Shown: piece after piece, positions 48,501 to 60,394 of the stretch
How positions within the stretch are numbered: the first letter of the stretch is position 1
Layout: each line of letters starts with the position of its first letter
NCBI GenBank assembly: GCA_018417955.1
Contig: JACTVC010000001.1
Coordinates: 2,108,001-2,172,000 of the forward strand
From: Laccaria trichodermophora
Lineage: Eukaryota > Basidiomycota > Agaricomycetes > Agaricales > Hydnangiaceae
Reading direction: 5' to 3'
Length of the DNA: 64,000 nucleotides
Program-made: the position numbers and the translations under genes
The notes under the pieces: generated by a model
Databases searched by the model: none
What the model was told of the DNA's origin: nothing
Seen by the model: the letters and a program-made list of their open reading frames with translations, nothing else

Positions 48501-49675
48501 TATGGCAACAGGGAGTGACCAGCTTCATTTTCACGGCAAACACCGTTGTTTGTCCACCTGCCGAGTTGCCTGATGGACATAACTATTACAAAATACTATT
48601 TTTCCACAATAATTATCTTCGTAAAATGTTGAGCACTTTCTGAAAACAACAGTTCTGAGGGTGCGGAGATGGTAAGTACACAATCTCCTGTCTATTTGCT
48701 TTATATTATGATACTTTTGCTCTACCAACACTGTCTAGTCGCATTATGCTGTTCAAAAAATTAGTCAAAAAGAAATTCAAAATTCTTTTTCAGCTACTGT
48801 GCAAAGTTGAAGAATGGTGAAGAAAACTTAAGCAGTTAAGATTGAAGAAAGTCATTTGATTCTCTTCACCAGAAATCTGCAGCACTCCTCATGCTGAATA
48901 AAACAGCAAAAAAGCTACTTTTAAACTAAAATGCCATTAGTATCATTGAAATTCTGGGGGTAAGTTATTGTAAGTCCTGTAATAATTACAAGAAGGGAAT
49001 AAATCTTCTGGTACATTTGCAAATCACTGCTTTTCCCAGGTGTTATACTTTGAATAAGGTATTTTTTACTCTGCGAACATGAGGGGCTAAAATACATGAC
49101 TGTAGTGGAGAATCAGCATCAGCAAGAAAGGACATTCAACAGTTCATCAATTAATTCATGGAATACAAGAAAATATGTAGAGTGAACAACCTAGTGGGCA
49201 TTTGATACCATAGTCCTTAAACTTGCAGTAAGGATATTTAAAAGATTTTCTCAGCTACCTTACCACCATTCTGAAAATTTTCAAAGTCTGCAAATGCAAC
49301 CATGAGATGAAACAAATTCCAATATATTTTTTACTAATCCTTTGACATGGATTGAACCTCTTATAGTTGGATAAATTGCAACAGGCTGAAAGCTAGGTAA
49401 CATCAGTAAAAAACAATTCACAAGGTTAAGTACCATGATACAGAGCTGACAAACAAGTTTCCAAACTAAATAGGCAGGAAATTGTGTACTCATCATCACT
49501 GATGCACTCTCAGAACTGTTGTTTTCCAGTGGATGCTTGACATATACAAGCCATGAGTAGGTAATTATTGTGGGAAAACAGTATTTTGTAATAATTATAC
49601 GCGGCAGCAATTCGGCAAGTGGACAAATAACGGTGTTTGCCGAGAAAACGAAGCTGGTCACTCCCTGTTGCCATA
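48501..49675. mobile_element. Inverted-repeat transposable element, 1175 bp
   Basis: Terminal repeats of about 170 bp begin TATGGCAACAGGGAGTGACC at 48501 and return inverted, ending GGTCACTCCCTGTTGCCATA at 49675. A direct repeat GTATAT flanks it exactly (48495-48500 and 49676-49681). The arms diverge by roughly 15-20% with gaps, so the element is not young. The interior is AT-rich with no recognisable transposase. The 181-codon minus-strand frame at 49281-49826 crosses the right end and is a chance frame. Confidence 0.8.
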
Positions 49676-49681
49676 GTATAT

Positions 49682-51920
49682 TTATTTGGCATTGTATAAG
49701 CAGACAGGCGTCGTTAGTACCCTTCTTCCACTCGCTCGACTCGCAACTGTTCACGCTACGGCGATCCCCAGAAATGAAATGAACAGGGAGAAGTTTTAAC
49801 GATAGGACCTTGACACCCTTCAACATGTGGAGCCTTCATTCCTCAGCTAAATGGCATGCGATGCCGTCGACTATTTATTGATTCTGTATGGTGTGTCACC
49901 CCAAAAGCCTTTACACTTGATAAGGAACCCCTCAAAGGAGAAATAAATTCACAGCAGATGACGATGACCGAGCGTCGGACCTTCTCCTTAAACGTTGGTT
50001 GTTGAGAGCTTTCTCCGAAAGTGGTATATACCAGTCTGAGGCAAGCCTAGTCCAGTTCGAGGTAGAGTATATCAGTCGCCATATTGATATCATTGGGCGG
50101 CGTGTATAGGGCCAAGTTCACAAAAGCAGATAATCAACGTTTCAGACGCACATTTTTTCGCGATCGTCCGCCTAGCATGTCAGAAAATCCCCATTGAAAG
50201 GTCGCAGGCTCACCAAGCTTGAAGCTTACCTTGAAGGAGCGCTAAATTGCGGCATGGATGCAGTGCTGAGTGACTTGATCATTCGGTAGACGAGCGCCCG
50301 GGCGAATGGCATGATGGAGCCCTTGTTATAAGCAGGTAAATTTTGCAAGACGGTTATTCCGTCTTGCGAAAAGGAACGAAAGCTGGCCCAGCGTTCCGTC
50401 TTTTCGTGAGTTGTCTCTTGGGTGGGTCCAAAAGACACTTAAAAAGACACAAACCGAGGTAAAAGTTCCGTTTAAGTGCACCCGTCGGAAAGAATGAGGG
50501 TGACGCCAACTTCTGAAAAGAGTGGGGGACCGGTGGGTTCCTGACATGTCCAACCAGTTATCAGAATTTCAGAATTATCGTGATTGTGGGAATATTAAGA
50601 TCGCTGTGCCGGATTTGGGTAACCTACGGAAGGGTAAACGGCAACCAGATCTGGATCTGGACGTTCTGATCAGACCTTTCGACCCTAGTACTCCCTAGTA
50701 GTAAACCCCTGCAAAAAGGACGACCCGACCTTGTGTTACCGGCTGGTGACTTGTTGTTTCTCGCTCAACACACATGTGAGAGGCCAGGAAAGTGCTAGGA
50801 GCTCTCCTCTTCCAAATCTGAATAATAAAGTTTAATGTTAGTCACGAGTTGGAGGGAACAAAGAAGTGAAATGGCGCCAACGGTCAAGGTGGCACAAAAA
50901 TCGAATGGGCGCTGAAGTGCCCAGAAAAAAAACAATAACGAGATCGGTATAAATCGCCGCTGGTTTCCACCCCGCACCCTGAATTGGAAATTTGAATGCA
51001 CGTGTAGCAAAACATACGAACAACTTCGAAGGTCGAAGGTTCAGAGCAGAGAAATTGGCTGGAAGAATGAAAGATATACTTGAAAGCTGCACGAGTAGCC
51101 GCGGTCGTCCTTGGGATCCTGCTGCCAGTGAGGCTTGGGAGTTTACGAACTCATTACGGCCAGTTCCTCGAGGCCCACGGTGAAGGGTCTCGTTGTGTTT
51201 GGCGTATGAATTCAAAATGACGTGGAATTTTTCACATCCGTGTCGCCGTACGCAAGATCGAACAAAGCAAAGCTTTGAGGCGCCTTCTTGGGGCATGTGC
51301 TCCACCAATACAGTACGCTCCAGTAGGGCAATTGGATGATGAACAGTGCAGCAGTAGCACTGTGCTGTGATTCCCTGCAAGCTTCTGCATGATTCTTGCG
51401 GTGCCTGCGGCGCAGGTTTGCAGGAACCTTGCCACGTCCAGAGATGCGATGACCAGCACACAGACAAGCACAACTGGTCTGCGCTTGAGTCGGAGGACTT
51501 CGGGCAGCGCTAGCGGTGTTGGCGTAATATGTCTGAAAGGATATCTTCCGATAATAATTGAATCTTCCAAATCCGTGACAGAAGCTTTCAGGGTCGGGCT
51601 CATCGCCTATCTGGGAAAATGACGGAGAGATCTGTAAAAAAAATTACGGTAGACCGCAACACGTTTCGTCGTGTACTTGTAGAGGTCTCACGAGGAACGG
51701 AAGCGACTCTTAGTTGCAACTAGTTCAAAGTGCTCCTCTTCCTGCTCTACTTCCATTCACTACCCCTCCTCGTCCCCCCCCGTCGGAACTTGCACGGCAA
51801 CGAAGGGCTTCCTGGAATCTTGACCGGACGTTTATAATTCACCGTTCCGAGTCTATTATCCCTCGTCGTCTTCATTGACAGACGTGTCTTTCTTTCTTCC
51901 CCTAGTTATTCGAACCCCCC
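49682..51920. other. Intergenic, no gene recognised
   Basis: About 2.2 kb before the next gene. Frames at 50226-50553 and 50838-51603 (minus) have many Cys, His and Trp and overlap one another, as chance frames do. The final 200 bases are pyrimidine-rich (GTCTTTCTTTCTTCCCC at about 51887) and probably hold the promoter and 5' UTR of the gene starting at 51921. Confidence 0.45.
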
Positions 51921-54395
51921 ATGGCTGGCATTTCCCCCGCCCGCCGCCTTCGCACCAAAACATCTGATATTACCGACTTTTTTAGGGTGGGACACCACAG
52001 CGCAACTCGGCCTGTGCAAAACGACTTGTCGACATCAAGCAGCATGACGTTGGAGGTTCCATCCGCAGACGAAAGTACCGGGCTGACGAAGAAGAGAACA
52101 ACAAGAATTCCGTTTCTTGGACGCACCAGGAAGAAATCAAACCAGTCTGCTGCTTCAAGCCCTTACGACTCAACGGGCGCGCGCGATTCTACGGACGTTG
52201 GTGAGCTACCAAGTAGTAGAGAACCAAGCATCGATCGGTGAGCACCATTTCCATTTCGGTTCGTTATATGTTTTGGCCTGGGAAAAGTCTGTGGTCATCC
52301 GCACACTCGTTAACCAGAAAAAATGAATCCCCCCCTTCATCCCATGTTCTTGAAATTGACGCACTAATTCCTTTCCTTTAGACGTTCCAAGGCTTTGCCT
52401 CCTTTAGCCTCCAGCCCATCTCAAATAACGGTGTCCGAGGTTGCGGTGCCTGTCAAAACACCCACTCTTAGCTCCAAGTTGGCCGCCCATTTCAATCCTA
52501 ACAGAACGCGGAAACTCAGCACCCTGAGGCATGACACGACGCCTACTTCAGGTCCTTCTCAACCTGCCACCACCACCCTCTCACCCCCACCGTCAAGTCC
52601 TCGGGCGGCATCATTTGATTCTGGATCTTCGGGTAATCGCTCTCCTACACCTCAGCCAGGTCCAAAAATCATGGTGTCCTTATCTCCCGACAATATCGAA
52701 GAGTACAAGGACCTGTTTACGTTACCGCGAAACCAGTCAGCCAAGGAATTACCATCCCATAAGCGATCGGCGCAAACGGCGCAGAAATCTTCCGACTCAG
52801 ACACCACACCGCCCGGTTCCAGCCCCACATCCACCACACGCATGAAATCACCCATCCAGACGTCCATTCCACGTCGTGGCTCAGCCCCTTCCGTAATCGT
52901 TGATTCTACATCTTCGCGCCACCAGTCGTCGAGAAACCCCGGGGATGATTTCCCATCGAACAGGCCCAAAATCCCGCGGAAATACTCAGATAGCGAGAGG
53001 GGCCATCGGAGACAGGATAGCAATCCGACTCCCAGAAGCTCTGACTCTCGGGAGTCCCCACGGTTGGTGCCTTCCGAGAAGCCTTCTACCATATCGAGGC
53101 GACCATCCAATGCTTCGACCACGCATGCACCTGATGCGCCGCATCTGAATGGCCGGTCATCTGTGGCAGGAAGCAGCCAAACCTCCGATAGTTTACCCCA
53201 AACTAAGTTGCGGAGACCTCCCACCAGTGCGTCTGATCGTAGCCGGCCGCCGACGATGCCTCTGCCCTCTACTCCTCCGCCCCCCAGTACTCCACCACCG
53301 CGTCCCCCCACCGCCACCAGCTCGAGTGCGCAAACAATTGTCGCCCCCAAGACGCTCCTTCGGCCTAGAGCCCACACAATTGGCTCTACTCCTGTGACTT
53401 CGAGCCCTCTCACATCTCCGCCAACGAACCAATTATCACCAACCGATACTGGTGACAGCGTATCTGCCACACAACCCAGGCCTACGGATTCAACTTTCGA
53501 CATACATCTGGCTTCTCGTGAAGAACTCCGTCAGGCGTTGATTGCTCGCAACCAACAGTACGACGAGCTCGCTAGTTACTTGTTGAAGATTACAGAAACT
53601 CATGTTGCTGAGGTGACAGCACTTGAGAAGAAAATTTCTTCCATGGAACGGGAGGCAGCGCGACGGGACAAGGAGATCAAAGGCTTGACCTGGTTAGTGG
53701 TAAACAACAAAGGGCCCCCTGGTGGTATTCTTCCTATTAGTGGCGCCCCTCGTCCACCTAGCTTGCTGGAGATTGACCATGCAAGGAGCCAAGCACGTGT
53801 TTCTGTTCGGAAATTCTCTTACGCAGAAGATTCTGGGGCAGAATCTCATCCTACGTCTGGAGCGGAGTCGATACGCGGTTCAGGAACCTCGGGGACAGAG
53901 TCTGTCTCTTCAATACGGGATAAGAAATTGCGACGACCATTCACTCTCGGCGAGAGTAGTTACAGTCTCTATCGATCAGCCACGGCCGGAAAACGCGCTT
54001 CCAAGACTCTCGCTCCAGACGCCGCTCTTCCGGACATACCCTACCGCTCAGGTGCAACCAACAGATCCTCTTTAAGCTCTCTTTCCATCTCACCCTCATC
54101 ATCTACTTCCTCGCTATTACCACCAAGCCCGAGTGTAACAGTATCATCGCTCTCCGCGATTCCTGAAGCCCCCTCCCCCACTTCAGGGAAGACTGATGAC
54201 CAACAAGAGGAACGACTCTCCTCCCGCGCGTCACACCGCATTTCCTCGTCTTCCATGGCCTCATCGAGCACAGCGGCTAGCAGCGCCTACGCCGCCAACC
54301 TAAAACGAAGCCGACCCCCCTCTATCGCCCAGGTGCTTGAAGAGACACCCAATATGGAGGACGTCCTGGAAAAGCTGCGACCCTTCGCTGCATGA
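51921..54395 (+). CDS. Ser/Pro/Thr-rich protein with a short coiled coil, unknown function
   Basis: Two exons (51921-52237 and 52382-54395) separated by a 144-bp intron (GTGAGC...CTTTAG) give 776 residues. Most of the protein is predicted disordered, with runs such as PLPSTPPPPSTPPPRPPTAT and many SP/TP and SR sites. Residues about 484-547 form a coiled coil (REELRQALIARNQQYDELAS, HVAEVTALEKKISSMEREAA, ending KEIKGLTWLV). The C-terminus ends IAQVLEETPNMEDVLEKLRP, a short helical motif. I recognise no named domain. The long minus-strand open frame at 52652-53503 is a shadow produced by the biased codons. A 5' pyrimidine tract precedes the ATG. Confidence 0.8.
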
Positions 54396-55162
54396 ATCAC
54401 GTCAAGTCAATCGAAACGTCCAAACGTCCTGGAAACCTTCTCTCCCTCCTTGTGCCTCGCTCGCTACATTCATTCATCGGCCGAATCCATTTGCACCCTT
54501 TCATAACAAATCCCGACATTCATTTCGTTCGTTCTGTTTTCCCTCTCCACCTTCCATTCTGACATATCTTAGTCCCTTCTACTCGCATCGCATCTTTTTG
54601 CCCTTACACTCCTTTGTTCGCGCGCTAAGTTATTTCATTTATCTCTCAGGTATCTTTAGTGTCGGGCCGTTCGTGCCATTCATTTATCGACCGACCCTGC
54701 CTGCATGCCACTGCAAGGTTGACCGTTGCAGTAGCTATCTACTTACCGGATCGGATTGGACTCTCCTCATCCCCTTTCTCTCTTTTCATTATCCATCCAA
54801 TTATCCAGCTCTACCATCATTCCCTGTATCACATATCATTGCACCCATCCCATCATATTTTACGTCGATTATGTCCCATCTGTTATGAAACTGTACATCC
54901 CTTTTTCATACTGGTGGCCATTCGGGTTTTTGACTTGATAGAGCATCTGTAATTTATACATTACCAGCCTTGCCTTGCAGAAGACATAAATATAACCCAT
55001 TTTCCTCTACTGCAGGTCGCGTGAACATTGAATTTTGAACGTTGACAGTGGCTGACAGTTTGATCAGACTAAGTAGTTCCGATTTTGGGACTTGGCGTTC
55101 AACAGCTTCCTTCCTTCAACAGCTACCCCCACCCCGCCTTTCAAGTTTCCTCAGCCCTCAAC
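54396..55162. other. Intergenic (3' UTR and promoter)
   Basis: A pyrimidine-rich 767-bp stretch. Open frames at 54337-54952 are Ser/Phe/Pro/His-rich products of the pyrimidine bias and are not called. A TATAAATATAA-like word at about 54986 may belong to the next gene's promoter. Confidence 0.45.
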
Positions 55163-56890
55163 ATGTTTTCCGATAATCAGATCTTTCGAGAACTTCACAA
55201 CGCAGCAATCGAATCGCTCGACAACCTACAACCCATCAACTCTTTCCCCGTATTCGCCATCATGGAAGTTATGAAATCCTCTTGCGAAGAAAGAGAATTT
55301 CTCGCCGCTACTGGCAGCGTCTGCCTCTCAGACAGCTTGATAAAGATGTTCATGGATACTATACCGCCCAGCAGGAGATCATCGCATACCCTCACGGTTC
55401 GTCGTTGTCACCAGCACCCATGCTAACGCTGAGCAACTTTCATCGATCAGGTCCTCCGACAGATAGCGGGCGGGAAAGTTATCCTCATCAAAGTCATGAG
55501 AGTGCTCTTTCCAGATGGCATAACGGGGCTCGCCAACGACCGAGCGTTCCTCGCTATTCTGGGCGCACTGTTCAAAGCTGGTTCTCGCGTATTCGCCGTC
55601 GAGTGCATCAAAATCATTTTTTGCCGATTGGTTCAGGCGGTTCAGAATCAAGTCGAATCTCTGTACGTTCCCGTCCCCACGTTTTTGACTAAGGCATTGA
55701 CTCGTTCTTTTAACAACAACTTCAGAGTGCGACGTGGACTTATGGTCATTGCCCCACTTAGAGCTCATACTGACCGGAAAACGAGCTTTTTTTTGAATGG
55801 TATTCGTGCTGTGAGCGAACGCTCTCGGCCTGCAAAGAACCATTATGATACCAGACGAGACGAGGCGAAGGTTATGCGACCGATCAATGACGCCAGGCGT
55901 GATCCCAATCGAGTTTGGGCACCGCTCCCCTCTTTTGATGAGAGCAGGAAACGACGTACACGTGCCAACGGAGCAAGTTTTGGTGCGTACCCTAGACAAG
56001 TTCTTGCTGTTCCCTTTTGACATTGGACAGAATCGTACTCTAAGAGATCTAGGACGCAGGTAGACAACTTTGACAGTTTTGTTCTACCTTCTTCGTCGCT
56101 GTCAGGTGCAAGTAGATCTCCTTCATACTCGTTAGGTGCAAGTAGCTCTCTTTCGCCGCCATCAGGTTCTCCCTGTTCCTCGTCAACCCACTCGACTGGT
56201 ATCCTGGTGAATCGCGCAAGAGAGGTATCGAATTGTGGAAGCATCAGCGTTGATAAACCGGACAGCAATTTACCGAACAACGGCCAAGATTCACGCAAGG
56301 CTAACGAGTCTATCAATCAACCTTGGCGATTCAATGAAGAAGCAAACAACCCCTTGCCTGCATTTGCAGGGTCTTCGCTGGATGATCAGTCGCCAATCGT
56401 TCTCGCTACACCATCTACTGGGCTCTTCGACGCGTCTCAACGTCACAGTGAGGTTTCTCTCTCAAAGGTTCAAGCCTGCACCAACTCTTTTGGCGTGATG
56501 GGCTCTTCCCCGCAAGGAATCAGGAAGGCCTCTTCACCCCCTCAGCAACAGATCAATGGTATCCGTGACTCGATTCCTTCAACGCCAAGCTCAAAAAAGA
56601 CTTCCGGCCTTGTTCCTTCACCTATCCGACCATCAGTCTTCGGAACAGTATTCACGACTAGCCTTTGCCTTTGCAACAAGGTCGACCCTCCGACAAAGTT
56701 ACCTATCCAACGAAATGAAGATTCCGAAGACGAAGAAAGTGTCGCGCTCGCACTCATGACTGATATCCCTGACAGCCCCATATGCCCTGGCTTCTCCTTC
56801 GACGATCTGCCTCTTCCAGCTGTGACTCATCTGGACCGATCTGAGGCCATTATCTCGAGTCTGCCCCTGCCTTCTATTCATTACAGCTAA
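55163..56890 (+). CDS. Uncharacterised protein, helical N-terminus and disordered C-terminus
   Basis: Four exons (55163-55396, 55451-55662, 55726-55982, 56031-56890) give 520 residues in one frame. Introns are 54, 63 and 48 bp with GT-AG ends. Residues 1-150 look helical and hydrophobic (IAGGKVILIKVMRVLFPDGI, RAFLAILGALFKAGSRVFAV, ECIKIIFCRLVQAVQNQ). A basic stretch follows (RRDEAKVMRPINDARRDPNR, SRKRRTRANGASF). From about residue 235 the protein is Ser/Pro-rich and disordered, ending with acidic and Leu/Pro motifs (EDSEDEESVALALMTDIPDS). There is no signal peptide. I recognise no family. The N-terminal 36 residues (FSDNQIFRELHNAAIESLDN...) give no clear motif. Confidence 0.7.
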
Positions 56891-57363
56891 CTGGCTCGTC
56901 GAACATCTTTTATCTCATCTTACCCTCTACGAGTATACTACTACAAATTAATAGCAACCTGATTGCGCATCCTATTGCGAAAGATTTGTGGAGATTTGGT
57001 TTCTACTCTCATCTGGTGTTTACGTCCATTCAACTACGAACCATTCACAAGTTTTTAAGGGGTTTGGCAGTAAGCTACGCCGAGGATCGTTTTGAAAAAC
57101 AGTCATTAGAATATGCCAGACACAAAACGCTTACTACGGCACTGTTCCGTCATACTCCCACCAAGTACGCCAAATTTTTCATGAATTAGAGGCGTCCTCA
57201 ACATGCATGGGGTTCACCACGAGAAATCAGTTAGACTACTATCCGTCTATGTAACAACTATGTAACTCTTCATCGGTTATCAGTCTTAGATCTTAGCTAA
57301 TAACTTACAATGGACTTGAATCAACACGAAACACTGGTTACAAAAGCTTTTATATTCTGAAAA
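56891..57363. other. Intergenic, no gene recognised
   Basis: The 3' flank of the preceding gene. A 67-codon frame at 56986-57189 has no domain. Confidence 0.4.
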
Positions 57364-57460
57364 GCCTGTCTAGCTCAATTGGACAGAGCATCAGGCTCAA
57401 ATACAGGGAATGCATTCATAAGTAAAATCTGAAGGCTGAGTTTTGACCCTCACGGTGGGC
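57364..57460 (+). tRNA. tRNA-Lys-like gene or pseudogene with intron and an odd anticodon
   Basis: The 5' part GCCTGTCTAGCTCAATTGGA has a perfect A box (TAGCTCAATTGG). The 3' end CTCACGGTGGGC pairs with the 5' end to form an acceptor stem with several G-T pairs. The anticodon stem (TCAGG...TCTGA) is intact and interrupted by an intron of about 25 bp. The body matches eukaryotic tRNA-Lys(CTT), but the anticodon position reads CAA. The B box (AGTTTTGACCC) is degenerate and the T arm has lost about one base. A TTTTT Pol III terminator follows (57463-57467). I favour a decayed tRNA-Lys copy. Confidence 0.55.
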
Positions 57461-57779
57461 CTTTTTCAGCGATGTAGTTTTTTGTAGAATGATGGCCCAG
57501 GACCGTAACATTGAATTTGAAAAATATCGCTGTCTCAAGACGATGCTGATTTGGATGAGGGTGACGACGGCTAGGACTACGGGGGGTGTGGATGCGGCCA
57601 GTGTGGGAGATAACGGATATTGGCTGTACCCCGAGCGTTGGCAGCCAACGCATCGCCAATCCATTCCTCGCCTTTGCGCCATTCCCCGTCACACCCCCAA
57701 CCTATGACAATGAGATAGGCCTTCTCGAGGCGTTTATCCATTTCAAGCTCCTCCCACACCTTACATCAGGAAAACATTT

Positions 57780-58490
57780 GAAATCTATGTAGGTCTATGT
57801 AGCCTATATAGGAACTATAGCTTTTTAGGTTGACCCCTGATATATAGGTCTCATAGGTCACTGAGTACCCTATGTAGGCTGGTGGTAGGTTGCCATAGGT
57901 ACTGTATCTCAACCCCCTTCTACCAAAAATGTAATTCACCTCTTCCTGAGGTGCTCACTGTGCCACATATTTACTTGTTCAAATTTCAGAAATTCAAGTT
58001 GTACTTAGGCTGGGAACTTACTAAATAAATATTGCATCTTACAGGAGTTGAACTCAAAGCCTCATGGATAGGCTTACATTAGTGATTATTTTGTACACAA
58101 CTTAACAGCTAGTCTACTAGAGCATTTGAAACAGACATCTGTTTATACCATACATACCATCAGTGTTGAAAGCAACCTTTTAGAAAAATCATTAACACCC
58201 ACTGCACATTAACACCACAATGAGGATTATGTCTAAAATATTGGGGCCCAGGGCAGCTTGTATGATATATACTGCATTATGATCATAACTTTCTTCACAT
58301 CTCTGTTTACTGTGATATTATGTAAGTATCATTCCAGATTCTTGATGAGGCAAGATTTATTTCAATAGTCTACTGTAGGCTCAAATTAGCTTTTGTACCT
58401 ACCACAGTCTACAGAGGTAATGATAAACCTATGTTGACCTACAGAGCCTACAGAGGCTATGTAAATATGGCCAAACTACAGAAAAAAATC
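57780..58490. repeat. Repeat region rich in inverted CTACATAGGC-type motifs
   Basis: The left end (about 57785-57910) is full of TATGTAGGTC/TATGTAGCC words. The right end (about 58365-58480) holds inverted forms such as GACCTACAGAGCCTACAGAG. The two ends are partly complementary, as in a transposon with motif-rich subterminal regions. No exact termini or target duplication can be fixed. The AT-rich interior has no ORF. Confidence 0.4.
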
Positions 58491-58517
58491 ATTTTCCTGA
58501 TGTATCGTCGTTGATGT

Positions 58518-59249
58518 CTACAAAGCCTTGGGACAATTCATAGCAAATTCATAGAGGCGGTACCCAATGAGCTGCGAAATCTCCGACAGCAAGTTGATCC
58601 ACATTGGATCACTAGGAAAGTATTGGGATGGGCACCCCCCTTGCTTCGGCCCATTTCTGGACAGGGATGAATATACGGCCGATGGACGTGGAATGAGGAT
58701 CTTGGAGCAACGTAGAGACGGGGAGAGATGCATTTGCGGTTCTTCAGTAAGTTCACACATGGAAAGGGTGGAAAATGAGAGACGGTACAGAGCAATCTGT
58801 TGCAGATCCCAAGACTCTGTCCCAACATTGATCCTATGAAATTTGCCTTTCAAGTGGAAATCACCGTCGACATCGACGCGAAAGTCAGGTAAAGGCATAA
58901 GCGGTAGGCCTGGATTGGAAAGGCAAACCGACGCAGATTCTAGCTGATTGTCTGGTACGACATAGTGGAAATTCTAACAAAAAAACACGGCTTTTACACG
59001 TCAATGAACTCATAATTGAAGTAAGAATAAGATTGGACATACTTTCACGAAAACAGGTACCTTCATCCTGCGATAGAGTAGAGCGCGCCACTCGATCACT
59101 TGGATACCCTTTCGATGCATCGTCTCGAGCGCTTTATCGACCAACACAGCAGGATGCTCGTCCAAATCTAGAACCGTCGTAGGTTGTTCCCCATGAGCTT
59201 CATCTGAGAATATATGGGGCTTGCTTGAGGCTAAGGTGGGCAACACCAT
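58518..59249 (-). CDS. Uncharacterised fungal protein, 220 residues
   Basis: Two exons (59249-59043 and 58973-58518) joined over a 69-bp intron (GTATGT...TGTTAG) give 220 residues. The ATG at 59249 starts MVLPTLASSKPHIFSDEAHG. The longer open frame starts at a GTG. Sequence landmarks are VLVDKALETMHRKGIQVIEW, RALLYRRMKVPVFVK, NFHYVVPDNQLESASVCLSN, GLPLMPLPD, LVGY-like LIGYRLYEFAMNCPKAL at the end, and CSKILIPRPSAVYSSL. This layout recurs in hypothetical proteins of mushroom fungi as I remember them, often in many copies, but no function is known to me. It is compact, without signal or membrane segments. The gene is enclosed by repeats on both sides. Confidence 0.65.
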
Positions 59250-59481
59250 TATGGTGGTCAAGCCGCGAGCGGACTGGGAGGCAAAATTCAAATCGAACAC
59301 CAGTAATGACCTAGAGGATGAAATAGTCCAAGAAGCCCAGAAATTATGCTTGGAGTTCGCAATTGGCTCCCGTACAACTGGCCCAACATACCAGAAGCAT
59401 TTTGAATCAAAATCAAGTCAGCCACTGCACGGAGAAGCCGATAGCCAGTACTTACTGTCTAGTTTACGTGGAAAAACTATA
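59250..59481. other. Short intergenic region
   Basis: The 5' flank of the 220-residue protein gene, up to the left end of the mariner-like element. No further feature is seen. Confidence 0.4.
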
Positions 59482-60389
59482 CTGTACCATTTCGACCGAG
59501 TGTTCAGGTCACGCATCACAAATAAGTTTGAACTGAACACTTATGGTACTTGTCACAGGTCACACCTGCTAGTGAACACCTGGTAAAACTAGAGGCTGAC
59601 ACTTAGCAGTGGCAGCAGGCACCTTGCTTGCTGACAAATACACTGCTTTGCACCAATACGATGCGACTTTCTTTTTCGTAACAAAGGAAAGAGTGTTCAA
59701 GAGCTATAGTGCTACATAGTTGACTGGAAAGATGTATGTAGTAAACATTGGAGCTGGCGCTAAGAAAGAGACGACGATATCAGGTTTTGAAAAGGCCAGT
59801 TGTTTGCACCAGTTTGCCCGCTCGCGTGTGCGATGTGCAAGAAAAGAGCCCCATGGCCCGTAGGAAGTTTGTTTGTTCATGCTTGCCCGCTCGCGTGCGC
59901 GATATGCAAGAAAAGACCCCCATGGCCCCTGGGAAGTTTGTTTGTACCTGTTTGGTATTTATGACCTTGGGAGACCTTGACAAGCAAGGTGATGAGTGTA
60001 ATAAATGAGTTTTTTTGGCCCCAAGTGCGTTTTTAAACAAAAAGGGCATTCTAGTACAACTGTATCATCTCAGCAACATCTCGGTAGTCCTCCCAGTCAT
60101 CCCATTTTCCCCCGCCCATGTAAGGCTTACATGCACACTTTGTTGGCACTTGATGATGACCTCAGCCCAGTATTGGCTCGGGAATTTCGACAGAAATTTC
60201 ATTTTTGCCTTCCATGGTTATGAAAAGGTCCTCATCACTTCCCAACCTCCCAAAATTTCCATGAACACTTCAATTTTTTGTGATCACTTTCACGGTTGTC
60301 ACACATCACACAGGCCCATGAACACCTGAGCCAGTGAACACCACATGTCACATGTCACACCCCATGAACACTTGGTCGAAATGGTACAG
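59482..60389. mobile_element. Mariner-like MITE, 908 bp
   Basis: The terminal inverted repeat CTGTACCATTTCGACCGAGT (59482) returns inverted as ACTTGGTCGAAATGGTACAG, ending at 60389, with one mismatch. TA flanks both ends (59480-59481 and 60390-60391). Subterminal GTGAACACC/GTGTTCA words repeat in both orientations. There is no transposase ORF. It contains a 69-bp tandem duplication. Confidence 0.75.
59812..59949 (+). repeat. 69-bp tandem duplication, two copies
   Basis: Units start at 59812 and 59881. Each runs from TTGCCCGCTCGCGTG through AAGAAAAGA and CCCATGGCCC to GGAAGTTTGTTTGT. They are about 87% identical. Unlike the AT-rich surroundings the unit is GC-rich, so it may be captured DNA. 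Confidence 0.85.
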
Positions 60390-60394
60390 TATTT

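Noticed and set aside
49281..49826. 181-codon minus-strand ORF
   Set aside because: It runs across the right terminal repeat of a transposable element into flanking DNA, so it cannot be one gene. No domain is seen.
50838..51603. Overlapping minus-strand ORFs of 211 and 123 codons
   Set aside because: They use different frames of the same DNA, are rich in Cys/His/Trp, have no domain and no splice pattern.
52652..53503. 283-codon minus-strand ORF
   Set aside because: It lies fully inside the Ser/Pro-rich gene on the plus strand and reads as Gly/Val/Arg-biased low complexity, typical of an antisense shadow.
54337..54952. ORFs of 183 and 97 codons after the 776-residue gene
   Set aside because: They arise from pyrimidine-rich 3' flanking sequence and have no domain.
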